From contig CM062289.1 in NCBI GenBank assembly GCA_031216915.1, positions 20,314,520 through 20,378,519 of the forward strand: DNA of 64,000 nt. Reading direction: 5' to 3'. Below are positions 1 to 10,700 of the stretch, piece by piece (position 1 is the stretch's first letter; every line of letters starts with the position of its first letter). Under the pieces are notes generated by a model. That model was not told where the DNA came from. It did no database searches and saw only the letters and a program-made list of their open reading frames with translations. Source of the stretch: Pictodentalium vernedei (taxonomy: Eukaryota > Mollusca > Scaphopoda > Dentaliida > Dentaliidae). A program made the translations under genes and the position numbers.

Positions 1-880
1 TTCTAGTAGTGACTGGACATGTTTCGGTTTCTAATATTTTGAATTCAAATGTTGGACTTTTAATTAATAGATTACATTCAAGCAAGCCCAGGAGGAGGTA
101 AGAAAATGTTCACAAAATAGACGAAATTTTTATAAAAACTCATTAAAAAAAATTTATTCCACAAAATATATAAAATTGGGATCAAAAATAATTAAAATAT
201 ATTCAAATAAAAGCTAAATAACTGAATAAAATATAAATTTAAAAAAATTAAACTCAAAGTGACAAGATTCGGCTGACTACGGACCACCAGGGCCGAATCT
301 TCCCGGCCGAATCGTCCCAGGGTTCCCATCTTCCCCTACCCATTCAACGTTACCTGCTACCTTTTTTCTCATCCACATGTTTTTGATATGTCCTCCTATG
401 TGCATACAAGAAAAGTTTTGTGCAGAGCACAAGCGTGCAGACAAAGGAACATGAAAAAAATACAATTCGTGAAAACATTCAATAAGATTTTCACATTAGA
501 TTTACAGGTTTAATAATAATAAACATTGTTTTGTGCTATATTAAAAAAAAATGAAATCCATAACATTTCATGAATTGTTTTTAATTTAAATTGCATTATC
601 TTATACGTGTTTTTTTATTAGCCTTTAATGTTATCAGCATCTGTGCTATACCATGAGAGAACATGAGCATAGATTAATTGTTTATGTCGCCCATTTACTA
701 AACGTTTTGCACCTCATCTGTATTGATCATATTTTACCATTGCATGAGAACAAATATAATCAAATCTATAACCCTATAATATGCCAGTCTCGGGGGAAAA
801 GTAATAATATATATTAAATTTACTCACATCACCTTTAGGCTTTGGTAAACTGGCAAGATTTAAAAAAATTAACAGCACCT
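1..880. other. AT-rich sequence without a recognisable gene
   Basis: No coding potential or known repeat end is visible. A short GC-rich patch at 262-320 repeats GGCCGAATC twice and resembles the GGTCCGAATCGTCC motif that makes up the ends of MULE-B much further right. It could be a remnant of a related element end, but it is too short to call. Confidence 0.5.
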
Positions 881-1077
881 GTGTTCAATTAGTTTTGACC
901 AAAAGGTTTAATGTATTGGAATAATATAGTTCATTATTAAACAAAATCAGAAATTCATATTTGTGACAAAAATATCTTTTTATTAAGAACATAAGTATAA
1001 AAATAAAATTACGTAATATACAATAAAATTGTTGATGACACTCTAGCTCAACTTCAATATGACAGGAATTTAATATT

Positions 1078-1142
1078 GCTGTGACCAAGTCAACAATAAT
1101 TAATATGACATTAATTATTATTGGCTGTGACCAAGTCAACAA
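1078..1142. repeat. Two-copy 46-bp tandem duplication
   Basis: GCTGTGACCAAGTCAACAA occurs at 1078 and again, nearly identical, at 1124. This is a simple local duplication in AT-rich DNA with no coding meaning that I can see. Confidence 0.7.
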
Positions 1143-1562
1143 CAATAAAAGAATTACAAGTTGACTGCAATGGACTAAAGATTATGACCAATCATTTAAG
1201 TCAATTTTCCCAAAAATTACATGGGAAATTGTCTTCAACCCTTGTCAGAGATAAAGATGTCACAACATATATTGGTGATAATGGGAACAATATTTTATGG
1301 CAGGCAGACCAAAAACCCTGCTACATATCGATTCATAGACTGGTCTATTTTAAAAAAACACACCAGACGTAGGAGACATAACAGCCCGGCAAATCTGGTT
1401 ATTATTCCAACCAAGTGGAACAAACTTACACATATTCAACCAGACCAACACGGCATCATCAAATCACGGATTCCAGACGCCAAGAATATTTTGCACATCA
1501 CGAAAGCATCACCAGCCAATTCAGAAGCCCAGCGGGCAATCAGTGCAGAACAACCATCAACT

Positions 1563-1929
1563 ATTTATTTATTTATTGGTGTTTTTAAGGTCACATATTT
1601 ATGCACAATGGCTAATCATGACCGCGACAGTTTTACGGGTGGAGGAAGCCGGAGTACCCGGAGAGAACCACCGAGCAACGACGAGCAGCTGCCAGCTCCC
1701 CAACATCGTAACTCCGCACTGCAGCACAGGCAGGGTTAGATTGGTTGAAGACATGCGCACCGTCGACGTGCAGTACGCCTTGGTACACGGCGCCATCGTG
1801 CCCCCACGCGGGCAATGGAGATGAAGTGTCTTGCCCAAGGACACAACGCGGTTTCCGCAGGTGGGATTCGAACCGAGGACCTCTCGGCTTGCAGCCTGCA
1901 CCTCTACCTACTGAGCCACCGCGCTCCCT
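1563..1929 (-). mobile_element. tRNA-derived SINE (family 1), complete copy with TSD
   Basis: Read on the minus strand this starts with a tRNA-like head (A box GGCTCAGTAGGTAGAG, B box GGTTCGAATCCCACC) near 1929. It runs through the conserved body (GTTGTGTCCTTGGGCAAGACACTT) and ends in an AATAAATAAATA tail at 1563. The 10-bp target duplication ACCATCAACT is perfect at 1553-1562 and 1930-1939, proving insertion as a unit. Open frames here on both strands are by-products of the SINE, not genes. Confidence 0.93.
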
Positions 1930-1939
1930 ACCATCAACT

Positions 1940-3040
1940 TCAAGTGGAGAAAAATCCCAGGACAGTTCTGATAACCCTATATCACTTGTTACTTTAGAAA
2001 CCCAACAAATAATCAGTGCGGAGACACCAACAAATTCCAGTGGAGAAAATTCACAGTACAGTTCCGTTAACCAAGAATTTCTCAAAAATAACATTGGTTC
2101 AGACATCAGCCCAATTCCTCCCCCCCCCCCCCCCCCCCCCCACCCATCTGGCTAGACCCGATAGAGACACCTTTCAACACGAATGTTCCTTTTTTGGAAC
2201 CTGTATATCTAATTAACATTGGGACAAGATTGAACAACACCAAGGTTTGACTCTCATAATTTTTTTATTTCTCATAAATCTTGATTACTTCACTGGAACC
2301 AAGCCATAACTGGAACCCTACAAATAGAAAAGAAAAAAATATTAAGACTTTTAAACGGTCAAAATATACCACACAGATCTTCGTTCTATAACAACGCCAA
2401 GCTGTTATCCAAATAAAAACCCGCCCCACCAACCCCCTCCACAGGGACGCAAAGAATATACAATTAATATGTATTGGAAAAGGGGCCATCACAATCCAAA
2501 ATTACACTGCATTTTCGGTTATTTAAAACACCTCAAAAAAATTATCTGGCGAACCAAGTATCCGCCAACAATGGACCAACAAGCAAAACATAGGTACAAT
2601 TATCCGACAACAGACAAGATAAATACTAGTGGAGTAAGTTAACTGCCACCAAATCGGCAAACAAATTATCTGACAACTATGGATAAACCAGCAAAATAAT
2701 GGGTACAATTATCCGCCTAGAATAAGGCATGGTGGATAATCTGTACGACGGCAAATAATTTATACGACACACTTATCCGCCAAAAAACATATAAATAGCG
2801 CCGAAAAGCAGACAATAACATCAAATCATTCCAACCACTGAAGAGACTAAACAGTCGAAACCGGTCTGGTTCACGAATGAGAATCTCCCCTCCAAAGGTC
2901 AACTCTTCTACCTTAAAACTTATGACCTTCAGTCCGATCTTTATTGACACGTGCACATACTTTTGTGTAAGTGGCACTGAATAAATCAAAGTTAATCTAA
3001 TTTGCATAATTTATTCACGAGAAAAAACACCTGTATTATA
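1940..3040. other. Gene-less stretch with a 22-nt poly-C run
   Basis: An uninterrupted C run lies at 2120-2141. Around 2560-2725 a short phrase containing TACAATTATCCG recurs, suggesting an old local duplication. No protein, RNA or transposon end is recognisable. Confidence 0.5.
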
Positions 3041-3044
3041 TGTG

Positions 3045-4410
3045 ATGCATGCCAGGTTACTAAACATTCATAGACAAAATTTATTCAAATCACTACTTTC
3101 ATATAGAAGTTCTGTACAAAAAACTGATTGCGCCTAATTTCGTTAAAAAATGGTTGCCGGAGACCATCTTAAATTTTCGTACCTGAACCCGAAACACTTG
3201 TTCTTGTCCCACAATGATAACAAAGGCTCCCAGAAGTTTTCGTAAAGATGGGTTCATAAGTAAGGCCTCTAGCCCGAGCCTTATTGACATGTGCACTTAC
3301 TGTGTACAAGTTGCTCTTAATAAATCAAAGTTCTCATCTAATTTACATAATTTATGCATGAAAAAAGACCATATGTGATGTGTTCTAAGTTACTAAACAT
3401 TCACACAAAAATTTATTCAAATCACAACTTTCAGGGTCTCTAGCTCGAGCCTTATTGGCATTTTGCACTTGCTGAAATTAATACTGAATAAATCAAATTT
3501 AATCTAATTTGCATAATTTATGCACGAGAAAAAAAATATTATATGTGATCTATCCCATGTGCGAGCGCGGTGGCTCAGTAGGTAGAGGTACAGGCTGCAA
3601 GCCGAGAGGTCCTCGGTTCGAATCCCACCTGCGGCAACCGCGTTGTGTCCTTGGGCAAGACACTTCTACCCCATTGCCCATGTGGGGACACGGTGACGCT
3701 GTGCACTAAGGTGTACTGCACGTCGATGGTGCACCTGTCTTCAACCAATGCTAACCCTGCTTGTGTGGAGTTAGTATGTTGAGGAGCTGGCAGTTGCTCG
3801 GTGGTTCACTCTGGGTACTTCGGCTTCCTCCACCCGTGAAACTGTCGTTGTCGTGGTCATGATTAGCCATTGTGCAGAAATATGTGACCTTAAACACCAA
3901 TAAATAAATAATAAATCTATCCCATGTACTAAACAAACATTCATAGAAAAAAATATTCAAATCAGAGCTTTCAAATGGAAGTTCTGCGCAAAAATCTGAT
4001 TGCACAAAATGGCTGGCAGCGGCGATCTTGAATTTTAGAACGGACGCAAAAACACTCGTAAAGATCGGTTCATAAATATGGCCTCTAGCCTGAGCGTATT
4101 CGCATTTGCAGTTACAATGCTAAAAGTAACACTAAATAGATCAAAGTTAGTCTAATTTGCATAATTTATGCAAGAGAAAAAAAAGCCATATTATATGCTA
4201 TATATCCCATGTTACTAAACACTCCTACAAAAATTATTCAAATCAGAGCTTTCATATGGAAGTTCTGCGCAAAAATCTGATTGCACCCAGTTTTGTACAA
4301 AACGGCGGTCAGCGGCTATGTTGAATTTCAGACCATACCCCAAAACACTTGTTCTCACCCCACGTTGATAAAAAAAGTTACCCCAGAAGTTTCGTAAAGA
4401 CTGGTTCAAA
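3045..4410 (-). repeat. Interspersed repeat family R1, several degenerate units
   Basis: Units of the same phrase set recur here: GAAGTTCTGNNCAAAAA-CTGATTG, AACACTTGTTCTNNNCCCAC, AAATTATGCAAATTAGA-type blocks and TTACTAAACATTC. The same family reappears in the opposite orientation at about 47850-49060. The units are non-coding. The family is widespread in this window, but I do not know its class. A younger SINE is inserted at 3561-3914. Confidence 0.75.
3561..3914 (+). mobile_element. tRNA-derived SINE (family 1), complete copy with 13-bp TSD
   Basis: The plus-strand copy begins GCGAGCGCGGTGGCTCAGTA and carries A- and B-box-like promoter motifs (B box GGTTCGAATCC near 3616). It ends ACCTTAAACACCAATAAATA. 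The target duplication ATCTATCCCATGT is perfect at 3548-3560 and 3915-3927. It sits inside repeat family R1, so it is younger than that unit. Confidence 0.95.
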
Positions 4411-4512
4411 AACAGAACTTGGCCGATATTTTCTTTTGCCTAAACCTAAGCGTTTCTATACAATAAATGCCATTTTAACAGAAAGTTTAAGACGAAATAG
4501 TTCAACCATAAT

Positions 4513-5160
4513 TTTGATTTCCAAGCTGCTTTCATTAAAAATATATTTGGTGTTTCTCAAAACAAAATACTGATTAGGAGCGAGCTTTATAGCTAAAGAA
4601 TCGATACTGATAGGAATTACAGAAATAGCCTATAACGACAATTGGACCCAGACAAATCGACCCATTTGTGTGGAAGACTCACACCGTCAAACATTTTACA
4701 ATGATGTTTGACAAGAGTAGATTGATGTGAATTATAGAAACAAATCATTTTGAAGATTTCGACCCAAAACAGTTCGAATCGATTCTGCCCGAAGACAAAT
4801 AGAAATATGAATAGTCCCGCAATAATAGTTGATTCAGGAAGAAACGCACTGAGACAAACTGGTTTGGAGCGAATGTTTGGTGAAAAATGAGCCAACCACC
4901 GCCGTGAAGCATTTTGAGAAAATTAATCACCAGACATCGGTGAATCTGTTTATAAAATGTAAACAAGCAAAATAGGTCGCCCATGATTTTAATTTCCAAA
5001 CTGCTTCCATGAAAAATAAATGTAGGGTTTCTCGGGTTTTCTCAAAAGAAAATATCTAGTTTGAAGCGAATATTATCGCTGAAGACAGCGTAGGCATCGA
5101 TAAGAATTACAGATAATAACCTCTAAAGATATTTGGAACCAGGTAAATCAGCCCATGTTT
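4513..5160. repeat. Diverged direct repeat, two copies about 470 bp apart
   Basis: The segment starting near 4513 (ATTTTGATTTCCAAGCTGCTT and following) is repeated in diverged form from about 4985 (TTTTAATTTCCAAACTGCTT). Both are followed by matching GAATTACAGA and GGACCCAG/GGAACCAG phrases. The copies are non-coding and I found no terminal signals. Confidence 0.65.
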
Positions 5161-5589
5161 GCGAACGAATCAAATCCTGTTTTGAAGACAACCCGGATAA
5201 ACTTTAAAGGCTTGTGGGAAGAAATAATGAGACATATCGAGTCGCTCTTCAAGTCTTGAAAACCAAAAAAAGCGTATGCAAGGTACAACCACGGAGAGGG
5301 AGGAGAGAAATAATTCTATCCCACCAGAGCTTAAGCTTAATTCCTTTATAAATTTTCACTCACGGGGCGGGGGACACATGTTCCATACCCTATCCCGCCA
5401 TATCCTGTCCTTGGCCTCTGTCCTTCAACAGCGTTATCTAGATTGTTGCTCCCTTACAACATATTGGAATCCCCCACCCCACCCATGATTTGGTATTATG
5501 GCTCATCAAATGGTACCTGCTAATTCTGAATGCGTCTCAGTCTGGATGAAGGGTGTGTGGTTATGGAGGGGGTGGGCTCATAATTATTT

Positions 5590-6200
5590 TACAGTGATGA
5601 TTCTGGTGCATCGTATACATTATATCCAATATTCTCGGGTAAAAGAATTTTCCTGAGCATGCTTATGCCTGTTCCAAAATTTAACCCAAGTTAGTTGCCG
5701 TTAGAAGTGAAAGTTTCAGTTCGATATCTTTGCAAAATGTAGGAGTGCATCCCAACATTGCTCTTGTTGAAGAGTGAAAACGACGTTGCACATAAAATAT
5801 CGAACAGTGATGATTTTGGTCCAAATATGAGTAACATGTACACTATATCCCATGTTCCTAAGTTGAAAGGTTAAATTTCATCTGCGCATGCTTATTCATG
5901 TCAAAAAAAAAAATTAACCCCTCCCACCCCCCCCCCCCCACCCCACACACTTATAAAAAGTACAATGGTATGGTAAATCCCCAAATAATTGGCAGTACCA
6001 TGGTAATACCAGGTATTTTGGGACGTCCCATGCTTTACCATGGTACATTTTTATAAGGGCCAAGTCAGCTGAGTTTGAAAGTGCCAGATTTTCAGTTCGA
6101 TATCTCTGTATATGTAGGAGTGCACCCCTAGGTTTATACTTGTTGAAGGGTTGACACGAGTTTACACGTAAAATGCAACTTCCCATGTTTGGTCTACACA
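5590..6200. repeat. Degenerate tandem units of about 220-270 bp
   Basis: The phrases CAGTGATGATTYTGGT, TCAGTTCGATATCTYTG and TGTAGGAGTGCAYCCC recur at 5592/5810, 5716/6094 and 5739/6113, indicating an old tandem family. A C-rich run at 5929-5945 and a small MITE (5950-6057) interrupt it. The interval 5240-5590 just upstream shows nothing recognisable. Confidence 0.55.
5950..6057. mobile_element. Short 108-bp hairpin MITE
   Basis: The ends are an imperfect inverted repeat: CTTATAAAAAGTACAATGGTA at the left pairs with TACCATGGTACATTTTTATAAG at the right. The interior again contains ACCATGGTA palindromes. There is no coding capacity. The superfamily is not assigned because the flanks do not give a convincing target duplication. 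Confidence 0.65.
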
Positions 6201-6297
6201 AGATTAAAAAATATATAAACCTCAGTGTAAAATTTTAGGTAAAATTCAAATGTAGGTGCGGAACTTCAGCTAGTAAACTCTAGAAGTGCATACGTAC

Positions 6298-6560
6298 ATT
6301 CGAGCTCCTCTTGTTAAAGGGTTAATGAGTGAAGGTTTATCGCAGCAAGTATTATTCACTCCACCCCGATTACTCCTTATCAAAAAGATTTACACACAGA
6401 TGTCAGCTCAATATTTCTGAAAAACGTTCGAGCTCCTTTTGTTAAATGGTAAATGAGTGAAGGGTTATCGTAGAAGGTAATATTCACTCCGCTCACATTA
6501 CTCCTTATCAAAAAGATTTACCCACAGATGTCAGCTGTCAGCTCAATATTTCTGAAAATG
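6298..6560. repeat. Two-copy tandem duplication of about 130 bp
   Basis: TTCGAGCTCCTYTTGTTAAA starts both copies (about 6300 and 6427). Both continue through TTATTCACTCCRC, TTACTCCTTATCAAAAAGAT and TCAGCTCAATATTTCTGAAAA with few differences. Confidence 0.8.
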
Positions 6561-6904
6561 TAGGATCCAATTCCACATCGCTGTTCTGGATGAAAGGTTA
6601 ATGCGACGCATAACTCAGCGGAAACCTCTCATTGAACCTGAAATATTGTGCATATGTTGACAAAATTGTCAAAGTCCAAAATACAACAGAGGACAGACAC
6701 CTCACAGAACACGCAAATCAGAATCTTAAGCCAACTGTTGAACGCACCAAGTTACACCATGGCGTATTTTTCCTGTATCTCTTCTGAAGCGATAAGAGTA
6801 CTGCTGACTTTATCAAAGGAACATGTTCCATCCACCAACCTATTTAAAAATTATTCTTATGTATGACGTACGAACAGGATCATAAATCAGTGAATTAAGC
6901 ATGA

Positions 6905-7470
6905 TGCTAAAATAAAGAGTATGATACTCAATTAATATTGTATGATACCCAAATAATATAGTATTATACCGAATTAATTCAGTATCATACTCAAATAATT
7001 GAGTATCATACTTAATTATTTATGCAGCTTTTATGAAATCATACCAAATAATATAGCATCATACCAAATTATTAGAGTATCATACTAAAAAAACAATTAT
7101 GACCCTCCCGTACGTGAACCTGATTTCAGTATCATGCTATTTTATTTATGCTGCATTCATGAAATCGTGCACAATAATATAGTATGATTCTAAATTAATT
7201 GAGTATCATACTAAAATAATTAAGTATCATACTAAAATAATATAGTATGATTCTAAATTAATTGAGTATCATACTAAAATAATTAAGTATCATACACAAA
7301 TAATATAGTATGATTCTAAATTATTTGGGTATCATACTAAAATAATTAAGTATCATACACAAATAATAGAGTATGATTCTAAATTAATTGAGTATCATAC
7401 TAAAATAATTAAGTATCATACACAAATAATATAGTATGATGCTAAATTAATTGAGTATCATACTGAAAAC
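6905..7470. repeat. GTATCATAC motif array, left arm
   Basis: The palindrome-like word GTATCATAC or its complement GTATGATAC, joined by AT-rich spacers (AAATAATATAGTATGATTC, TAATTAAGTATC), is repeated throughout. The later part resolves into units of about 60-64 bp. Its mirror array lies at 17865-18430. Regular binding-site arrays next to element termini are typical of sites bound by a transposase or an origin-binding protein. That role is inferred. Confidence 0.85.
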
Positions 7471-7488
7471 CTGTCAATCAAGACATTC

Positions 7489-7578
7489 TAACCAATCAGT
7501 GGCGCCGATACATACACGCTAGATTTTCTGGCGCCACATTTAAATAACACGATAAGCAAATGGAAGACCGATATAAAA
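7489..7578 (+). promoter_or_regulatory. Promoter-like region before the 73-aa ORF
   Basis: An inverted-CCAAT-type word TAACCAATCAG (7489-7499) is followed by two TGGCGCC words (about 7500 and 7530), TTTAAATAACA, and TATAAAA directly before the ATG at 7579. The arrangement is repeated in the right arm. The TTAACCAATCAG word also recurs at 9292-9303 and 9692-9703 in this element, suggesting common control of its genes. Confidence 0.45.
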
Positions 7579-7800
7579 ATGAATCTGGAAGGTTTTCTTG
7601 AAGGCGCTCGCGGCATCGTGTCTACGGTAACCCATACTTTACAGTCCTCGATCAACGAAGCATCTGTTTCAACAGTAAGTATGAGACTGGAAGCTTTAGA
7701 AAGAAATGTGAACAGAATGGCTGCAAGATTCCCGGAATGTTCGGCCCTGTTACCAGTATTAACAGAGGCTGTGCAGATTGTTGAAGAAATGAAAAGCTAA
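7579..7800 (+). CDS. Small hypothetical protein, 73 aa (left-arm copy)
   Basis: The frame opens with MNLEGFLEGARGIVS and ends EEMKS, followed within a few bases by AATAAA, a possible poly(A) signal. It looks helical and amphipathic (ALERNVNRM, VLTEAVQIVEEM), with no transmembrane segment and no recognisable domain. The right arm carries the same protein with four substitutions at the same relative place. Retention of an open frame in both arms is the main support for it being real, although two copies this similar could stay open by chance. Function unknown. It may be a first exon or a small accessory protein of the element. Confidence 0.5.
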   Translation: MNLEGFLEGARGIVSTVTHTLQSSINEASVSTVSMRLEALERNVNRMAARFPECSALLPVLTEAVQIVEEMKS

Positions 7801-8600
7801 GAATAAATCTTCGAAAACACCACGTTTTGGAAAATTGAAACAATCTCGTCGATCAAAATAAGGCAAGACGCGGCACCTTGAAGGGGGTGGTAGTGGGGGA
7901 GTGGGTGGTTGGTGGTGAGTAGTTGTCTTGGGGCTGGATGACCCTATTCTGCTGGAGAGGGGTGAGAGGGGATGAGGGGGGTGTATGACGTCATCATAAT
8001 TAAAATATTACATAAGGTTAATTGTTGCATAATTAATGTAATTAATGTAATTAATGTAATTAATGAGTGTAATTAGGGTTGATTAAAATAATTAGTATAT
8101 TAATAAATGAATTAATAATGACGTACTGGCCATATATATGAATGCTATTGCTGACTGACCCGCAAAGGTCATCGCGTGTCTGGGTGTCATTAAATCGATT
8201 TTTTTATTTTCAAACGCCAACTACTGACAGATGTTGAAGCAATTAAATCTATTGTCACACTTTAACGACCGGTCATAAATATCGTTAGACTGGACATGCT
8301 ATCATGTATTTAAAAATCAATGATGATATCACGTGACAAGATGTGTCTTGCTTTTAACTGAAGACTGTGAATGACTCCATTGTGGCTATTTTTTTGGTAT
8401 AATTTGATTTAATAACTTGGCGTGATTCTTACATATTAATAATGCAAGTTTATTCTTCTCGTTTTTATGGCTGTCGAAAAACTCTCATAGACCAAGATAT
8501 TATGATTTTATGCCTCATGCGATAAAGTAATTTTTTAACGGTCCGATTTCTACGTTTTGACGGGTTCTCAAAAAAAAAATCACAAGAGAAATCGCCATGA
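7801..8600. other. Non-coding spacer in left arm
   Basis: Contains a G-rich tract (7865-7985) that marks the empty site of the right-arm insertion, then repeats of TTAATGTAAT (about 8030-8070). The rest is AT-rich DNA also found, inverted, in the right arm. No gene is seen. Confidence 0.6.
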
Positions 8601-8642
8601 GACTACTGTACACGGGGGAGAGGCTATACATGGCTGTACTTT

Positions 8643-8975
8643 ATGCCCCAATACTTTGATGAATTAACAGATCATCTGAAAACCCACCAAGAAGGTGCTT
8701 TGAACTGTCAATTTTGTGTTTCAATAGCAAATTCAACAAAAGAGAGAGGCAGTGTACATCGAACAGACGTCGATGTCAAGATGTTCCAGTGGACGTTTTG
8801 TCTGAAATCCTATACTAGGAAAGATACATTAGAAAAAAACATGGAGAAATGTCAAAACTCGAAATTTGACTGCGCGATTTGCGGGTTTCAGCTGATTCAA
8901 CTTAACCGTCATCGCGCCACAAGTAGCAGAGATGCACAACTCGATTGGCCGGTGGAGACGTTCCTCATCAAATAA
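8643..8975 (+). CDS. Degenerate zinc-finger-like protein, 110 aa (left-arm copy)
   Basis: The 110-aa frame starts MPQYFDELTDHLKTH. Several spaced Cys/His groups suggest C2H2-type fingers: the helix part YFDELTDHLKTH lacks its Cys pair, CQFC lies at 22-25, C53 at 53, C70 at 70, CAIC at 77-80 and H90 at 90. The frame stays open upstream of the first Met to about 8607, so the true start is uncertain. The right-arm copy differs at three residues. Nucleic-acid binding would follow if the fingers fold, but the classic finger spacing is not complete, so this is tentative. No better family assignment is possible by eye. Confidence 0.5.
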   Translation: MPQYFDELTDHLKTHQEGALNCQFCVSIANSTKERGSVHRTDVDVKMFQWTFCLKSYTRKDTLEKNMEKCQNSKFDCAICGFQLIQLNRHRATSSRDAQLDWPVETFLIK

Positions 8976-9137
8976 GGGGGGGTCAAACGAGGTTATGGGG
9001 AGGGGTGAAGGAGACAAGTGTGCGGTCATATGTTTAAAATTTTAATAACCTTAATTGCTATGATGTAATCCCCTTAATAAATAGCGTATATTCATTTAAT
9101 ATAATATATTAATAAGTTTCGTTAAATAATTCATTTT

Positions 9138-9440
9138 TTATTCCACACCCCTGTATCCCCTCACAGTACCTAAAACTTTCAGGAACTCCCCTCCTCCAGG
9201 TCATCCAATACTAAAAAACTTTTGGAAACCGCTCTCCCCCGCCCCCACCATAATCTTAAAAAGAGTTGCTTTGTCACAAACACACACTTTTTTAACCAAT
9301 CAGACACCTCCATTATCCCACACCCTCACCATCACACCCCTGTATCCCCTCACAGTACCTAAAACTTTCCTGAACTCCCCTCCTCCAGGTCATCCAATAC
9401 TAAAAAAAAAAACTTTTGGAAACCTCTCTCCCCCTCCCCC
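9138..9440. repeat. Imperfect tandem duplication of about 190 bp, left arm only
   Basis: CACCCCTGTATCCCCTCACA and the following ACCTAAAACTTTC..GGTCATCCAATACTAAAAA occur at about 9146 and again at about 9335. The right arm has one copy. One TTAACCAATCAG word lies between the two copies. Confidence 0.85.
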
Positions 9441-9640
9441 AGCCCTCACAATAGCTAAATTATCTCGAACCCCAGTTCAGTTCTCTAAATGTAATGAACA
9501 TGTCAGGCCCCCGAATACGCCTTCCCCACAATTTTTGAGCGATCAAATTACCCTGATTAGTCTCCTCTCATAACTTACCACACTCTTAACCCGTATTTAC
9601 TATGAGATTGTCCCACAATGCACTGTGTGAGAATTTGAAG

Positions 9641-9750
9641 TAACCAATGATCAACAGGTTGGGGTAGAACCCACCTTATCTTGATATATAATTAACCAAT
9701 CAGCGATTGACAGGTTGGGGTGGGACCCATGCTATTCATACATATAAATG
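9641..9750 (+). promoter_or_regulatory. CCAAT/TATA-type promoter before the zinc-finger frame
   Basis: A unit containing AACCAATNATC/AACCAATCAGC, then CAACAGGTTGGGGT / GACAGGTTGGGGT and ACCCA, is repeated about 50 bp apart (9642 and 9694). It is followed by CATATAAATGG (about 9740-9750) as a TATA-like box about 55 bp upstream of the ATG at 9801. Spacing and order fit a simple RNA polymerase II promoter. Confidence 0.5.
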
Positions 9751-9800
9751 GAAGAGTGTTGGAACTGTATTGCCACTCTATTAACTCGCTTCTGAAAAGG

Positions 9801-10700
9801 ATGAACGCACGCTACGTCTGTGAATTGTGTCAAAAATCTTACTCTCATAAAACTCATTATTATCGACACAGACGACAATTACACAAAAAATGTAAATTTT
9901 TAAAACACACTATAGGGGGAGTGAACCCAAATACAGCCGAGTTAACAACCAGATCTGTCTGTAACCAGCCACCCTATCCTCCAGTGCATATGAAATCAGC
10001 CTTTAGTTGGAACAATGCATTAACAAGTGGAAATATTTTGGGGCTTGCAAATAAGCTAGAGCCAGTAAAATCGCTAGTGGTGGGGGAATCACTGAGGGAA
10101 AAACCTATAGATGACTCAATCAGCCTACCCTCAAGCAGAATTCAGAGTATTGAACCATGGGGGAGTGAACAGTTGCAGGAAAATACGCACACCACTGAAT
10201 GTTGTAGCTGTCCCGCCCATAGACCAGGGTATGAGACCAATTACTGAATCTTCAGAATCGAGTTCTGAAGAGAAAGGGCTGCTGAACCAGACAATCTTTC
10301 AGCGCCAATCAAATTTACGCAAAGAAAACACCAAACCACACTCCTTAACGACAAGTTTTTCAGTGGAAAATCATCCGGACTGGTTAGCCGTTATACCAAA
10401 TTCCATGCAGCAGAAGGTGCTTTTGTTACTCCAGTAATAAAGAATATACCCAATTTATCCTGGGATGAGAAAGATCGACTCGTGTATAATGGCATTACAA
10501 TTTCGGGCTCCAATATGTGTGATCTAATAAATGATCTGCTGCAAAAAAGAAAAGATTTTCAACTGACAGGGTGGAAAATTTTGGCAAACATCCTTAAAGA
10601 TCAAAATATCACAAGGGTTCTCATTGGAAATCAAGATCGTATTGGCTTGTGTCATCCAGACAACAATATCTCTGCAAAGCTGCAATGGACCAGCCTCTGA
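9801..10700 (+). pseudogene. C2H2 zinc-finger reading frame with two stops
   Basis: From the Met at 9801 the frame gives a good C2H2 finger: C7-x2-C10-x12-H23-x4-H28 in MNARYVCELCQKSYSHKTHY and the residues after it. The frame is closed by TGA at 10245-10247 and TGA at 10266-10268. The same frame then continues open to 10700 with coding-like sequence, including NIPNLSWDEKDRLVYNG and DLINDLLQKRKDF. I read this as one gene of about 300 codons broken by two stops. A short intron or a pair of compensating frameshifts is also possible. An alternative frame (10111-10437) overlaps the break. The C-terminal half looks like a conserved domain, but I cannot name it. It is the only unique-centre gene of the element. 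Confidence 0.5.

Larger units (their letters stand above)
6861..9616 (+). repeat. Left arm of the 11.6-kb inverted-repeat element
   Basis: Colinear and inverted with respect to 12940-18468. Over the 110-aa ORF I count about five differences in 333 bases, so the arms are young or were recently homogenised. The inner boundary falls at GTATTTACTATGAGATTGTC (ending about 9616), matched by GACAATCTCATAGTAAATAC at 12940. This arm lacks the 2.9-kb insertion found in the right arm, and it has an extra tandem copy of about 190 bp near 9140-9440. Confidence 0.9.

Noticed and set aside
1599..2155. Several overlapping frames on both strands with partial mutual similarity to frames at 3509-4005, 12592-12807 and 54659-55023
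   Set aside because: All are translations of SINE family 1 copies.
6905..7470. CRISPR array
   Set aside because: The repeated unit and the spacers are both repetitive and AT-rich, there are no unique spacers, and the DNA is eukaryotic.
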